Shown here one piece after another: positions 55,346-64,000 of a stretch of DNA of 64,000 nucleotides. The stretch is taken from NCBI RefSeq assembly GCF_000526495.1, contig NZ_JAGE01000001.1, positions 1,888,501 through 1,952,500 on the forward strand, read 5' to 3'. The stretch's first letter is position 1; each line of letters starts with the position of its first letter. The DNA comes from Ruminiclostridium josui JCM 17888 (GTDB taxonomy: Bacteria; Bacillota; Clostridia; Acetivibrionales; DSM-1351). The notes below the pieces were generated by a model. The model made no database searches. It was not told where the DNA came from and saw only the letters and a list, made by a program, of their open reading frames with translations. A program made the translations under genes and the position numbers.

Positions 55346-55384
55346 GATGACGAAGATATTTAGATATGGCAATATCCTAAAATA

Positions 55385-55442
55385 AATATTATCCCTGAGG
55401 ATTTTGGACAAAGTTCCGTTGGGGATATTTTATTATTTTTTC
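55385..55442 (+). promoter_or_regulatory. Terminator-like hairpin in the uxuB leader
   Basis: TATCCC (55390-55395) pairs with GGGATA (55422-55427), with an inner GG...CC helix, followed by the U-rich TTTTATTATTTTTT. It lies between the candidate promoter and the ribosome binding site, so it may attenuate transcription. The stem is short. Confidence 0.45.
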
Positions 55443-55507
55443 CTGCTTATCAAAATGTACCGAAAATATTAAATAATTTTTATACTTTGTGGGGGTGGTA
55501 ATACAAC

Positions 55508-57121
55508 ATGAAATTAAATAGAAATGGAATAAAGGACTACAGTGTATGGGAAGCAAACCAAGTAGAACTACCTAAATTTGATTATGATGAAATGCTTAGA
55601 AGGACCAGAGAAGAACCAAAATGGGTTCATTTCGGTGCAGGCAATATCTTCAGAGGATTTATAGCAGCATTGCAGCAAAATCTTTTAAATTCAGGAAAAT
55701 CTGACTCAGGAATAATTGTTGCAGAAACCTTTGATTATGAAATTATTGATAAAGTATACAGGCCCTTTGATAATCTTAGTTTATTGGTTCATCTAAATCA
55801 TGATGGAAGTTTGGAAAAGAAAGTTATTGGAAGTGTTTCAGAAAGTTTGGTAGGAGATACAGCTCGAACTGAGGATTGGGAAAGATTAAAAATAATTTTC
55901 CGTAAGCCTTCCTTACAAATTGTCAGTTTTACAGTAACTGAAAAGGGTTATTCACTGACAGGGATGTCAAACCAATACCTGCCTGACGTAATACATGATA
56001 TGCAGCACGGATTGAAGGAGCCGAAGAGCCTGATTGCAAAAATTTCGTTGTTGCTGTACGGCAGATATTTAGCAGGAGCATACCCTGTTGCCATGGTAAG
56101 TATGGATAATTGCTCTCATAATGGAGATCTTCTTAAAAAATCTGTTCAAGTAATTATTCAAAAGTGGGTTGATAATGGCCTAGTCGAAAAGGGCTTTTTG
56201 GATTACATCAATAATCCTTCAAAAGTCTCATTCCCATGCTCAATGATTGATAAAATCACTCCAAGGCCTTCTGAAACTGTAAATAGGGCTTTAGAGGAAA
56301 TGGGACTTGAGGACACTGAAATTATTTGTACAAACAGAAATACATACATTTCACAGTTTGTAAATGCTGAAAAACCGCAGTATCTGGTAATTGAAGATCA
56401 ATTCCCCAATGGCAGAATGCCTCTTGAGGATGCGGGAGTGTATTTTACGGACAAAAGAACAGTAGAAAATGTTGAGAGAATGAAGGTTACAACTTGCTTA
56501 AATCCTCTGCATACGGCACTTGCTGTATTTGGATGTCTTTTGGGATATAAGCTGATAGCTGATGAAATGAAGAACCCTCAGTTGAGAAAACTTATAGAAA
56601 ATATTGGTTATAAAGAAGGAATGCCTGTAGTTATTAACCCAGGGATTATTGAGCCCCAGGCCTTTATAGACGAAGTAATAAATCAGCGTTTCCCCAATCC
56701 ATATATACCGGATACCCCACAGAGAATTGCTTGTGATACTTCGCAAAAAATCCCTGTTCGTTTTGGTGAGACAATTAAGACATACGTAAGCCATTCCACA
56801 TATGATGTTAAAAGCTTAACATATATTCCACTTGTAATTGCAGGCTGGTGCAGATATCTTATGGGCATAGACGATAGCGGCAATGTTATGGAGTTAAGTC
56901 CTGACCCCATGTTAGACCAGTTAAAAACATATATTGAAGGTATTGAGCTGGGTAAGGCAGAAACTGTTGGAGAGCATTTAAAGCCATTGTTATCAAATGA
57001 CAAAATTTTTGGTGTGAATCTGTATGATGTTGGACTAGGCAAGAAAATTGAAGGATATTTCAAGGAACTTATTGCAGGACAAGGTGCAGTTAAAAATGTA
57101 CTGGAGAAGTATGTAAGATAA
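55508..57121 (+). CDS. uxuB: D-fructuronate reductase (mannonate oxidoreductase)
   Basis: 537 residues of the long-chain mannitol dehydrogenase family. [13 protein letters not shown] is the NAD-binding start; the catalytic lysine region lies at [10 protein letters not shown]. The enzyme reduces fructuronate to mannonate. It is followed by uxuA (26 bases) and a GH67 glucuronidase. GGGGGTGG precedes ATG 55508. Confidence 0.9.
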   Translation: MKLNRNGIKDYSVWEANQVELPKFDYDEMLRRTREEPKWVHFGAGNIFRGFIAALQQNLLNSGKSDSGIIVAETFDYEIIDKVYRPFDNLSLLVHLNHDGSLEKKVIGSVSESLVGDTARTEDWERLKIIFRKPSLQIVSFTVTEKGYSLTGMSNQYLPDVIHDMQHGLKEPKSLIAKISLLLYGRYLAGAYPVAMVSMDNCSHNGDLLKKSVQVIIQKWVDNGLVEKGFLDYINNPSKVSFPCSMIDKITPRPSETVNRALEEMGLEDTEIICTNRNTYISQFVNAEKPQYLVIEDQFPNGRMPLEDAGVYFTDKRTVENVERMKVTTCLNPLHTALAVFGCLLGYKLIADEMKNPQLRKLIENIGYKEGMPVVINPGIIEPQAFIDEVINQRFPNPYIPDTPQRIACDTSQKIPVRFGETIKTYVSHSTYDVKSLTYIPLVIAGWCRYLMGIDDSGNVMELSPDPMLDQLKTYIEGIELGKAETVGEHLKPLLSNDKIFGVNLYDVGLGKKIEGYFKELIAGQGAVKNVLEKYVR

Positions 57122-57147
57122 AACGAAGTATTAAGGAGATGTTACTT

Positions 57148-58230
57148 ATGAAGATGACCTTTCGATGGTTTGGTGAAAAGGATGATAGCGTCAGCTTGGA
57201 GCAAATAAAACAAATACCAGGTGTTACGGGAGTCGTAGGAGCTTTGTACGACGTGCCTGTTGGCGAAGTTTGGCCTATGGACAAAATTACTGCACTAAGG
57301 GATTCTGTTGAAAAGGCGGGCTTGAAGCTTGAGGTTATAGAGAGTGTAAATGTGCATGAAGATATCAAACTTGGATTGCCAAGCAGGGATAAATATATTG
57401 AAAACTACCGAAAGTCTATAATTAACTTGGGAAAAGTAGGGGTAAAGGTTATATGTTATAACTTTATGCCTGTATTTGACTGGCTGAGAAATGACCTTGC
57501 ATATCAATTAGCAGATGGCTCCAATGCACTTTGCTATGACCATGATATAGTAAAGGACATAAACCCGGTTAAATTGGTAGAAGACACTGCAAAAAGCTCA
57601 AACGGTTTTACTCTGCCAGGTTGGGAGCCAGAAAGATTAAGCGAATTGAAAGAAACCTTTGAGAAATACAAGAATGTAGATGAGGATAAGTTATTTGACA
57701 ACCTTAAATATTTTCTTGAAAATATTATGCCTGCATGTGAGGAGGCCGACGTAAAAATGGCCATACATCCGGATGATCCACCGTGGCCTCTTTTTGGATT
57801 ACCAAGGATTGTTACATGCAAAAATAATCTTGAAAGGCTTGTAAAGCTTGTTGATAGCCCATATAACGGATTAACTCTTTGTAGTGGTTCCTTAGGTGCA
57901 AATCCTGAGAACAATATACCTGAATTGATAAGATACTTTGGTAAAATGGGAAGGATACATTTCGGACATGTTAGGAATCTGAAGTTCTTTGGAGAAAGGA
58001 AATTCCATGAGTCTTCACATCTATCATCGGACGGTTCCTTCGATATGTTCGAAATTATGAAGGCTTACTATGATATAGAATTTACAGGGTATATACGTCC
58101 TGATCACGGAAGAATGATTTGGAATGAAAAGGCGAGACCGGGTTATGGTCTTTATGACAGAGCATTAGGTATAGCTTATCTTAACGGGTTATGGGAAGCT
58201 ATAGATAAGATGACTATCGGAGGTAAATAG
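57148..58230 (+). CDS. uxuA: D-mannonate dehydratase
   Basis: 360 residues with [25 protein letters not shown] and [14 protein letters not shown], all typical of UxuA. It converts mannonate to 2-keto-3-deoxygluconate. ATG 57148 follows AAGGAG by nine bases; ATG 57139 is too close. It ends one base before the next gene. Confidence 0.94.
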   Translation: MKMTFRWFGEKDDSVSLEQIKQIPGVTGVVGALYDVPVGEVWPMDKITALRDSVEKAGLKLEVIESVNVHEDIKLGLPSRDKYIENYRKSIINLGKVGVKVICYNFMPVFDWLRNDLAYQLADGSNALCYDHDIVKDINPVKLVEDTAKSSNGFTLPGWEPERLSELKETFEKYKNVDEDKLFDNLKYFLENIMPACEEADVKMAIHPDDPPWPLFGLPRIVTCKNNLERLVKLVDSPYNGLTLCSGSLGANPENNIPELIRYFGKMGRIHFGHVRNLKFFGERKFHESSHLSSDGSFDMFEIMKAYYDIEFTGYIRPDHGRMIWNEKARPGYGLYDRALGIAYLNGLWEAIDKMTIGGK

Positions 58231-58231
58231 A

Positions 58232-60313
58232 GTGGCTAATACAATCATAAACACTGATGCGGAAGGATATAACTGCTGGCTGGGATATCATTTACTAAAA
58301 AACAATAAGTTAAAAGAAATTTATTCAAAATGGGCTTCCAATATAGTTGTTTCCCAAGGAGTAGAAGATATTGGAATTGCATTGGATGAACTAAAAAGGG
58401 GTTTTAAAGGAATACTGGGAGTAGATGCAGATGTATCAAGTGAGCCGAAACAAAGCTCTTTCATTGCTATTGGGGTACTTGGAAGAGGCAATAGCATCGA
58501 TTCATATGTAAAATATAATGAGGTAGTTCAAATAGGTAACGAAGGCTTTATAATCAAAGGAACTAAAACTGTAAATGGCGAGACAGTTGTTGTAGCCGGG
58601 ACTACCACTAAAGGCTTGCTGTACGGAATATTTTGCTTATTGAGGCTATTGCAGACTGAGACAGTGATTGAAGGAATTTTAAAGATTGAGAATCCTGTAA
58701 ATAAGCTTCGTATTATAAACCACTGGGACAATATAGATGGAAGTATTGAAAGGGGTTATGCAGGTAAATCTATTTTCTTTAAAGATAATAAAATAATAGA
58801 AGACCTTGATAGAATTAAAGACTACGCAAGACTTCTATGCTCCGTGGGTATAAATAGTATTGTTATAAATAATGTTAATGTCCACAAGTATGAGAGTATG
58901 CTTATTACAGACAGATATCTTAAGGATGTTGCAAATCTGGCTAAAATATTCTGGGATTATGGAATAAAGCTGTATCTAAGTGCCAATTTTGCCAGTACCA
59001 TTGAAATAGGAGGACTTGCTACTGCCGATCCTTTGGATGCCGAGGTAAGAAACTGGTGGAAAGAAAAGGCTGATGAGATATACTCTTATATACCTGATTT
59101 TGGCGGGTTTCTGATAAAGGCCGATTCCGAATTCAGACCGGGACCTTTTACTTACGGTCGAACCCATGCAGATGGTGCCAATATGCTTGCTGAAGCCTTG
59201 GAACCACATGGGGGGCTGGTTATATGGAGATGTTTTGTGTACAATTGTATGCAGGATTGGCGTGACTATACAACTGATAGGGCAAGGGCTGCCTATGACA
59301 ACTTTATGCCTTTGGATGGTTTGTTTAAGGAAAATGTGCTGCTCCAGATAAAAAACGGGCCTATGGATTTTCAGGTTCGTGAGCCTGTATCGCCATTATT
59401 CGGTGGATTGCAAAAAACAAACCAGCTGTTGGAACTTCAGATAACTCAGGAATACACAGGACAGCAGAAACATTTATGCTATTTGGTGCCAATGTGGAAA
59501 GAGATACTGGATTTTGATACAATGGCTAAAGGTAAGGGTACAAGTGTAAAAAAAATTATCACAGGTTCAGTGTTTAATAATAAATTAGGCGGTATGGCAG
59601 CTGTAGTAAATATAGGAAATGACCTGAACTGGACTGGACATCAAATGGCACAGTCAAATACTTACGGCTATGCACGACTATGTTGGGATCCGGATTTGTC
59701 AGCAGAACAGATTACTGATGAGTGGATTAAAATGACTTATTCAAATAATGAAAAGGTTGTAAGTACTATAAAAGAAATGCTTTTGGGTTCGTGGAGAACC
59801 TATGAGAATTATACTTCACCTCTGGGAATTGGATGGATGGTTAACCCCAATCATCATTACGGGCCTAACGTAGACGGCTACGAATATGATAAATGGGGAA
59901 CCTATCACAGGGCAGACCATAAGGGAATAGGTGTTGACAGGACAGTCAGGAAAGGAACGGGATATGCAGGACAGTATCATAAGGGCGTTGCCGAGATTTA
60001 TGAGGATTTGGAAAAGTGTCCTGAAGAACTGCTGCTATTTTTCCATCATGTACCCTATGATTACAGACTTAAATCCGGTGAAACAATAATTCAATATATC
60101 TATAATACCCATTTTAAAGGTGTTGAAGAGGTAGAAGAATTAATAAATAAGTGGAAGAGCTTAAAGGGGTTAGTAGGGGAAAAAATATTCCAGCATGTGT
60201 TGGAAAGACTTGAGGTGCAACTGGAACATTCCAAAGAGTGGAGAGACGTAATAAACACATATTTCTATCGTAAAACAGGAATACCAGATGAATTAGGAAG
60301 AAAGATATACTAG
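58232..60313 (+). CDS. aguA: GH67 alpha-glucuronidase
   Basis: 693 residues with no signal peptide, so it is cytoplasmic, as usual for GH67. [20 protein letters not shown] (20 shown) and [16 protein letters not shown] hold the family's catalytic acid/base residues. It removes 4-O-methyl-glucuronic acid from short xylo-oligosaccharides taken up by the cell. Start is GTG 58232 after CGGAGG. uxuB, uxuA and this gene form one operon from xylan side chain to central metabolism. Confidence 0.93.
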   Translation: MANTIINTDAEGYNCWLGYHLLKNNKLKEIYSKWASNIVVSQGVEDIGIALDELKRGFKGILGVDADVSSEPKQSSFIAIGVLGRGNSIDSYVKYNEVVQIGNEGFIIKGTKTVNGETVVVAGTTTKGLLYGIFCLLRLLQTETVIEGILKIENPVNKLRIINHWDNIDGSIERGYAGKSIFFKDNKIIEDLDRIKDYARLLCSVGINSIVINNVNVHKYESMLITDRYLKDVANLAKIFWDYGIKLYLSANFASTIEIGGLATADPLDAEVRNWWKEKADEIYSYIPDFGGFLIKADSEFRPGPFTYGRTHADGANMLAEALEPHGGLVIWRCFVYNCMQDWRDYTTDRARAAYDNFMPLDGLFKENVLLQIKNGPMDFQVREPVSPLFGGLQKTNQLLELQITQEYTGQQKHLCYLVPMWKEILDFDTMAKGKGTSVKKIITGSVFNNKLGGMAAVVNIGNDLNWTGHQMAQSNTYGYARLCWDPDLSAEQITDEWIKMTYSNNEKVVSTIKEMLLGSWRTYENYTSPLGIGWMVNPNHHYGPNVDGYEYDKWGTYHRADHKGIGVDRTVRKGTGYAGQYHKGVAEIYEDLEKCPEELLLFFHHVPYDYRLKSGETIIQYIYNTHFKGVEEVEELINKWKSLKGLVGEKIFQHVLERLEVQLEHSKEWRDVINTYFYRKTGIPDELGRKIY

Positions 60314-60325
60314 TAATAATAAATA

Positions 60326-60382
60326 GGGAGAGGCCTGCAAAACAATTAATTATAATTGGTTTTGCAGGCCTCTCTTGATTTT
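60326..60382. terminator. Bidirectional terminator between aguA and the sensor-regulator
   Basis: GAGAGGCCTGCAAAAC pairs perfectly with GTTTTGCAGGCCTCTC around a short AT loop, with TTGATTTTT on the plus side. Confidence 0.88.
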
Positions 60383-60394
60383 TGTCATTGAGAG

Positions 60395-62680
60395 TTAATT
60401 TGACTTTATACTTCTGTATTCTCCGGGATTAATACCCACATATTTTTTAAAAAATCGGGTGAAGCTCTGCTTATTGTTATATCCTAGACTAAGTGCAATA
60501 TCATTAATATTCATGTTTGTCTGGCGAAGTAAACGTTGTGCTTCTTCAATTCTCATGTTGTTTATATAGTTAACAATGTTCTCACCGGTCTCATCATTAA
60601 AAATCTTTCTTACGTGGGAATAGCTAAGGCCAACATGTTCAGCGAGGGTATTAATCGCAATATCCTTTTTGTAATTTTTGTGAATATAATCCAAAATTTT
60701 AACTATATGAGATTTTCCCTCTACTTTGAATTTTTCGTTGTACTCAATAATCTGTAAATATATATTTGACAAGAACAAACCTGCCTCGTCAAGGGTGTCA
60801 ATCTCTGCAAGCTCACTATATATATTGAAGTCATTTCCAAAAATTTTGCTGACACTAATGTTTAAATCAAGCAAATATTTAATGGTATTTCCGAGTAGCT
60901 GGTTCAGTATAAGCATAACATTATCGTAGCGAAGATTCTTATTTTGCTTAATTTCATCAAAGAAGCAGCTTAGGGAAGTCAAGAGTGCATCTTTTGAGCC
61001 GATGTCAATATTGTTGAATATCTGTTTTTCTATAGTAAACGGGTAGAAATACTTATTTGTGTCAGATGTTTCTTCTTTTTGACTTATAAAAGATTCATGT
61101 CCCATCATAAATCTTTGTTTAATAAGATTCTGTGCCTCATTATACGAATTTCTTATATTAAGAATGTCATCGTAAATGCCTCCGACACAAACAGTTATAG
61201 TTGTTTCTATTACTTTTGCAGCTTCCTTCTGTACAATTGAGAAAGCACTTTCTAATACTGAAATAACATTTATAAGGTCCTCATCGGAGAAATTTACAAT
61301 AAGAACCACCTTATCTCCGTCTAAAACCACACCTGAGCATTTAAAAGATTCGTCTACCTTTTCCTCAGATAGGTTCAATATTACTGATTTAAGGTAATAC
61401 TGATGCTCGTATGAGAAGTTTGATACAAAATCATTGTACTTATCTATGTATATTACACAGCACAGTGAGTTCTTTAATGGAAATAGATTCATCTCATCTT
61501 CCGTAATTGAAGGCTTTCCCCTTAAAAGGCTTAGTAGATAATTTTCACGAAGATTTTTTTGATCCCTTTCAATGGTGCGAAATAGCTGATCTTCTTGCTT
61601 TATCATGGCATCAAAAGTTTTAGAAAGAAGGGTAAACTCATTTCCGTTTCCAATAATGTCAATACCCTTTCTGGCTTTGATTTCCTGTACCAGTTTTTTT
61701 ACAGGGTTGAGCAATTTACGTGAAATTATATATGACAGCAGTACAAAAAGTACCAATAAGAAAATTGAAATATATATTATGGTTATTTTCAGTGATTTTA
61801 CCTTGGAAGTCAAGGTATTCAAAGAAAAAACACCTACATATGTCCAATTCTCTGCTCCTGTTTTTAGATATGTGATAAGAAACCTTTTTCCGTTTATTTT
61901 TTCTATAAAATGTCCTCTGTCAATATGGCTTTTTAAAATTTTAGAGATATAGGGAACGGTGGATAGATTTTTATTAAGTATAGTTTTATCAACAGAAGAT
62001 ATAACTTCACCCTTGGAATTTATAATGCTTATAAAATCTTCAATGTCATAATTGTTGCTGTTAATAAGGTTACTTAACCTGCTTTCATATACATTTATGG
62101 TAATTGAACCTTTAAGATTTGTGGTATAGGTTAATGGGAATATGTATGAAATTACTGAACTGTTTGCGTTAGTATCACTTGGCCTTGGATTGGTCCATGA
62201 TAAAGGACCTCCCTGCTCTTTGCTTTTTAAATAGGATTTAAGCCAGGTATCATCAGGAAAGTTCTCTTTGGGGTACACACCATTGCTTGTTGCTATATAA
62301 TTAGAATTATCCAAGTATAGGTATACAGAGGAATAGGCGTTGTTTGTTTTAACTATGTTAGATAGTTTTGATACAAACTGATATAACATTAGATTATTAT
62401 CGCTGTCCTTAATAGCCTGATGTATATCATCCATTCCATATAACTTATTTAAGGTTTCATCCAAAGACAGATGAAGGCTCTCATTATTAATAGTTTGTGC
62501 TAAAAGATCAGTAACACTTCTTGCGGAATCAAGTTTACCAAGGCCGGAACGTCCTATTTCATCTTCTGAGTACTTCATTATTCCATAATTAAAAATAAAT
62601 GTAATAGTAATAATAGGTATTATTATAAAAAGGGAAAGGACAAGCATTAATTTAACAATTATCGAATAATTTTTCATCAT
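60395..62680 (-). CDS. Membrane sensor-regulator with AraC-type DNA-binding domain
   Basis: 761 residues. Two membrane segments (about 8-30 and 290-312) frame an extracellular dCACHE-like sensor domain (about 35-285). A cytoplasmic linker follows, then a C-terminal AraC double helix-turn-helix (about 660-760: INTLAEHVGLSYSHVRKIF, INDIALSLGYNNKQSF). Regulators of this type control carbohydrate ABC transporters in Firmicutes. Located between the glucuronidase operon and the permease gene, it probably senses aldouronates. MM start at 62680 after GGGGTGCAGTA. Confidence 0.85.
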   Translation of the reverse strand: MMKNYSIIVKLMLVLSLFIIIPIITITFIFNYGIMKYSEDEIGRSGLGKLDSARSVTDLLAQTINNESLHLSLDETLNKLYGMDDIHQAIKDSDNNLMLYQFVSKLSNIVKTNNAYSSVYLYLDNSNYIATSNGVYPKENFPDDTWLKSYLKSKEQGGPLSWTNPRPSDTNANSSVISYIFPLTYTTNLKGSITINVYESRLSNLINSNNYDIEDFISIINSKGEVISSVDKTILNKNLSTVPYISKILKSHIDRGHFIEKINGKRFLITYLKTGAENWTYVGVFSLNTLTSKVKSLKITIIYISIFLLVLFVLLSYIISRKLLNPVKKLVQEIKARKGIDIIGNGNEFTLLSKTFDAMIKQEDQLFRTIERDQKNLRENYLLSLLRGKPSITEDEMNLFPLKNSLCCVIYIDKYNDFVSNFSYEHQYYLKSVILNLSEEKVDESFKCSGVVLDGDKVVLIVNFSDEDLINVISVLESAFSIVQKEAAKVIETTITVCVGGIYDDILNIRNSYNEAQNLIKQRFMMGHESFISQKEETSDTNKYFYPFTIEKQIFNNIDIGSKDALLTSLSCFFDEIKQNKNLRYDNVMLILNQLLGNTIKYLLDLNISVSKIFGNDFNIYSELAEIDTLDEAGLFLSNIYLQIIEYNEKFKVEGKSHIVKILDYIHKNYKKDIAINTLAEHVGLSYSHVRKIFNDETGENIVNYINNMRIEEAQRLLRQTNMNINDIALSLGYNNKQSFTRFFKKYVGINPGEYRSIKSN

Positions 62681-63048
62681 TACTGCACCCCATTGTGTTT
62701 TATGTATCTAATATCATAATCACTATTATATATTAATATTTAATTTATTACCTCTTAATTAATATAAGATTTTCAATGAAAAATCAAGTTAAAACAGTTA
62801 TTTTAAGAGATAAAAAGTAAATGTAATTATTGGTAATCAATTTGATACAGATTAATACTTAATATTAATTATGTGAGTCAAAATTGATTATTGTATATCC
62901 CAAACCTGTCCTCTGTATCCCTTTGGCTCTTTAACACAGACAAAATAATTAAAAATGAAATACTTAAAAAATTGTCATTCTTGAATTGAAATTTCCTAGT
63001 GATAAAATAATGCCATCAGCAGAACGAACCAAAGCTTTTATCTATTAC

Positions 63049-63066
63049 ATTAGATTCCGAAATCTA
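63049..63066. promoter_or_regulatory. Palindrome before the permease gene
   Basis: TTAGATT-CCGA-AATCTAA, seven-base arms, 24 bases before the permease start. A candidate operator. In the rest of the 409-base gap (62,681-63,089) I see only AT-rich sequence. Confidence 0.4.
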
Positions 63067-63089
63067 AAATCAGGGGGGTTACTGTTTGT

Positions 63090-64000
63090 ATGGGGAAAAC
63101 TAATACTGCTGTTTCAAAAGCGTTACCAAATAAAATCTCCAAAAAGGGATTTGGCTATTATTTAAACAGAGACAAATATTTGTATTTGCTGTTGGTGCTT
63201 CCGGTTGCATATTTTATATTGTTTAAATATGTACCCATGTATGGCATAGTTATAGCATTTAAAGAATACAACATATTTCAGGGTGTATTTGCAAGTCCTT
63301 GGATAGGGTTGGATGCCTTTAGGGAAGTTTTCAGATCCGATGATTTTTACAGAGCACTTAAAAATACATTTCTGCTTAATGGATTTGATATGATATTCGG
63401 ATTCCCGGCTCCAATAATACTGGCAATTATTATTAATGAGGTAAAATCCGTAAGGTATAAAAGGATTTCTCAGACAATGCTCTATCTTCCTCACTTCCTG
63501 TCTTGGGTTATTATAGGAGGAATAGCACTTCAGATATTTGCACCAAATTTCGGTATGATTGATACCATTATTAAGTCAATGGGATTCAAAACAATACCTT
63601 TCCTTACTGAAAAATGGCATTGGTTAGCAACATATACAGGTATTGGTATTTGGCAGAGTGCAGGTTGGGGCATGATTATATATCTCGCAGCTATAACCGG
63701 AATACCTTCAGAGTTATACGAAGCGGCAGATGTTGACGGTGCAGGAAGACTCAGAAAAATATGGAGCATAACATTACCGGCAATTAAGCCTACAATAATT
63801 ATCCTTTTCATATTGAATATTGGTAAGATTTCCATGATAGGTTTTGACCGTCCATATATTCTCGGAAACCAGCAGGTAAAAGACTTTTCAGATGTTATCA
63901 GTACGTATGTATACAGGGTGGGCTTGCAGTCCTCCAGATATAACATAGCAACTGCTGTAGGATTGTTCCAGTCGGTTGTAGGATTGGTATTCCTGTCTGT
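63090..64000 (+). CDS. Carbohydrate ABC transporter permease (LplB type), 5' part
   Basis: At least 303 residues; the gene continues beyond the window. Several membrane helices (for example YLYLLLVLPVAYFILF and GIGIWQSAGWGMIIYLAAI, cut) and the EAA loop EAADVDGAGRLRKIWSITLP. It is the LplB/YtcP-type permease that imports oligosaccharides; next to aguA it probably takes up aldotetraouronic acids. Start ATG 63090 with CAGGGGGG about 11 bases before it. Confidence 0.88.
   Translation, partial: MGKTNTAVSKALPNKISKKGFGYYLNRDKYLYLLLVLPVAYFILFKYVPMYGIVIAFKEYNIFQGVFASPWIGLDAFREVFRSDDFYRALKNTFLLNGFDMIFGFPAPIILAIIINEVKSVRYKRISQTMLYLPHFLSWVIIGGIALQIFAPNFGMIDTIIKSMGFKTIPFLTEKWHWLATYTGIGIWQSAGWGMIIYLAAITGIPSELYEAADVDGAGRLRKIWSITLPAIKPTIIILFILNIGKISMIGFDRPYILGNQQVKDFSDVISTYVYRVGLQSSRYNIATAVGLFQSVVGLVFLS

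Noticed and set aside
63162-63946. Two minus-strand reading frames of 110 and 138 codons
   Set aside because: They are antisense shadows of the permease gene, which has clear helices and an EAA loop.

Overview
The window is AT-rich, with strong AGGAGG-type ribosome binding sites, frequent TTG/GTG starts and a Bacillus-like late-flagellar gene order. Together with a Re-citrate-synthase-like enzyme, a malate dehydrogenase/malic enzyme pair and a xylan glucuronate locus, this points to a Gram-positive, anaerobic, plant-fibre-degrading clostridium of the Ruminiclostridium (Clostridium) cellulolyticum / C. papyrosolvens type. This is inference from gene content; no rRNA is present. No rRNA, tRNA or CRISPR array was seen.

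Layout. (1) 1-15,450: the end of a RecD2-type helicase gene, then a late flagellar block in the order known from Bacillus: comFC, yvyF, flgM, flgN, two flgK genes, flgL, a yviE-type gene, fliW, csrA, hag. A decayed ISL3 element follows, then flaG, fliD, fliS and a FlgN/FliT-like gene. Three sigma-D (FliA) promoters (flgM, hag, flaG) and a hag leader with a likely CsrA site tie the block together: FlgM holds sigma-D, FliW and CsrA adjust flagellin translation, and the chaperones serve export. (2) 15,570-19,030: a secreted Kelch protein, a membrane-anchored alpha/beta hydrolase and a PflA-like radical SAM protein. (3) 19,160-27,540: a Tad/Flp-like secretion-pilus locus. It starts with a Ser/Thr kinase fused to a CpaE-like domain and ends with three tiny paralogous hydrophobic peptides, which are the candidate pilins, and two TadE/TadG-like genes. 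(4) 27,541-32,964: a peroxide-defence pair (gpx-ohrR) with a clear promoter and operator, an ABC-F ATPase, a DEAD-box helicase and an AraC regulator. (5) 33,100-36,040: leuC, leuD and a frameshifted leuB. (6) 36,170-45,140: a GNAT enzyme; a lone GAPDH followed by an Orn/Lys/Arg-decarboxylase-like enzyme and an AMP-forming ligase; Re-citrate synthase with an EamA transporter; and an isochorismatase-like hydrolase divergent from an AraC regulator. (7) 45,150-49,600: a structured intergenic region, then cyanophycinase and cyanophycin synthetase. (8) 49,700-52,690: an unknown gene, birA, a disordered protein and coaX. (9) 52,880-55,230: malate dehydrogenase and malic enzyme (malate shunt), with a consensus Rex operator in front of the malic enzyme gene. 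(10) 55,300-64,000: uxuB, uxuA and a GH67 alpha-glucuronidase, a membrane AraC sensor-regulator, and the start of a sugar ABC transporter that runs off the window. This is an aldouronate (glucuronoxylan side-chain) uptake and catabolism locus.

The points most worth following up are the kinase-led Tad-like locus with its three mini-genes, the FlgK paralogue carrying a von Willebrand A-like insertion, the hag leader, the Rex site, the GAPDH-decarboxylase-ligase cluster, the probable ATA start of comFC and the broken leuB.
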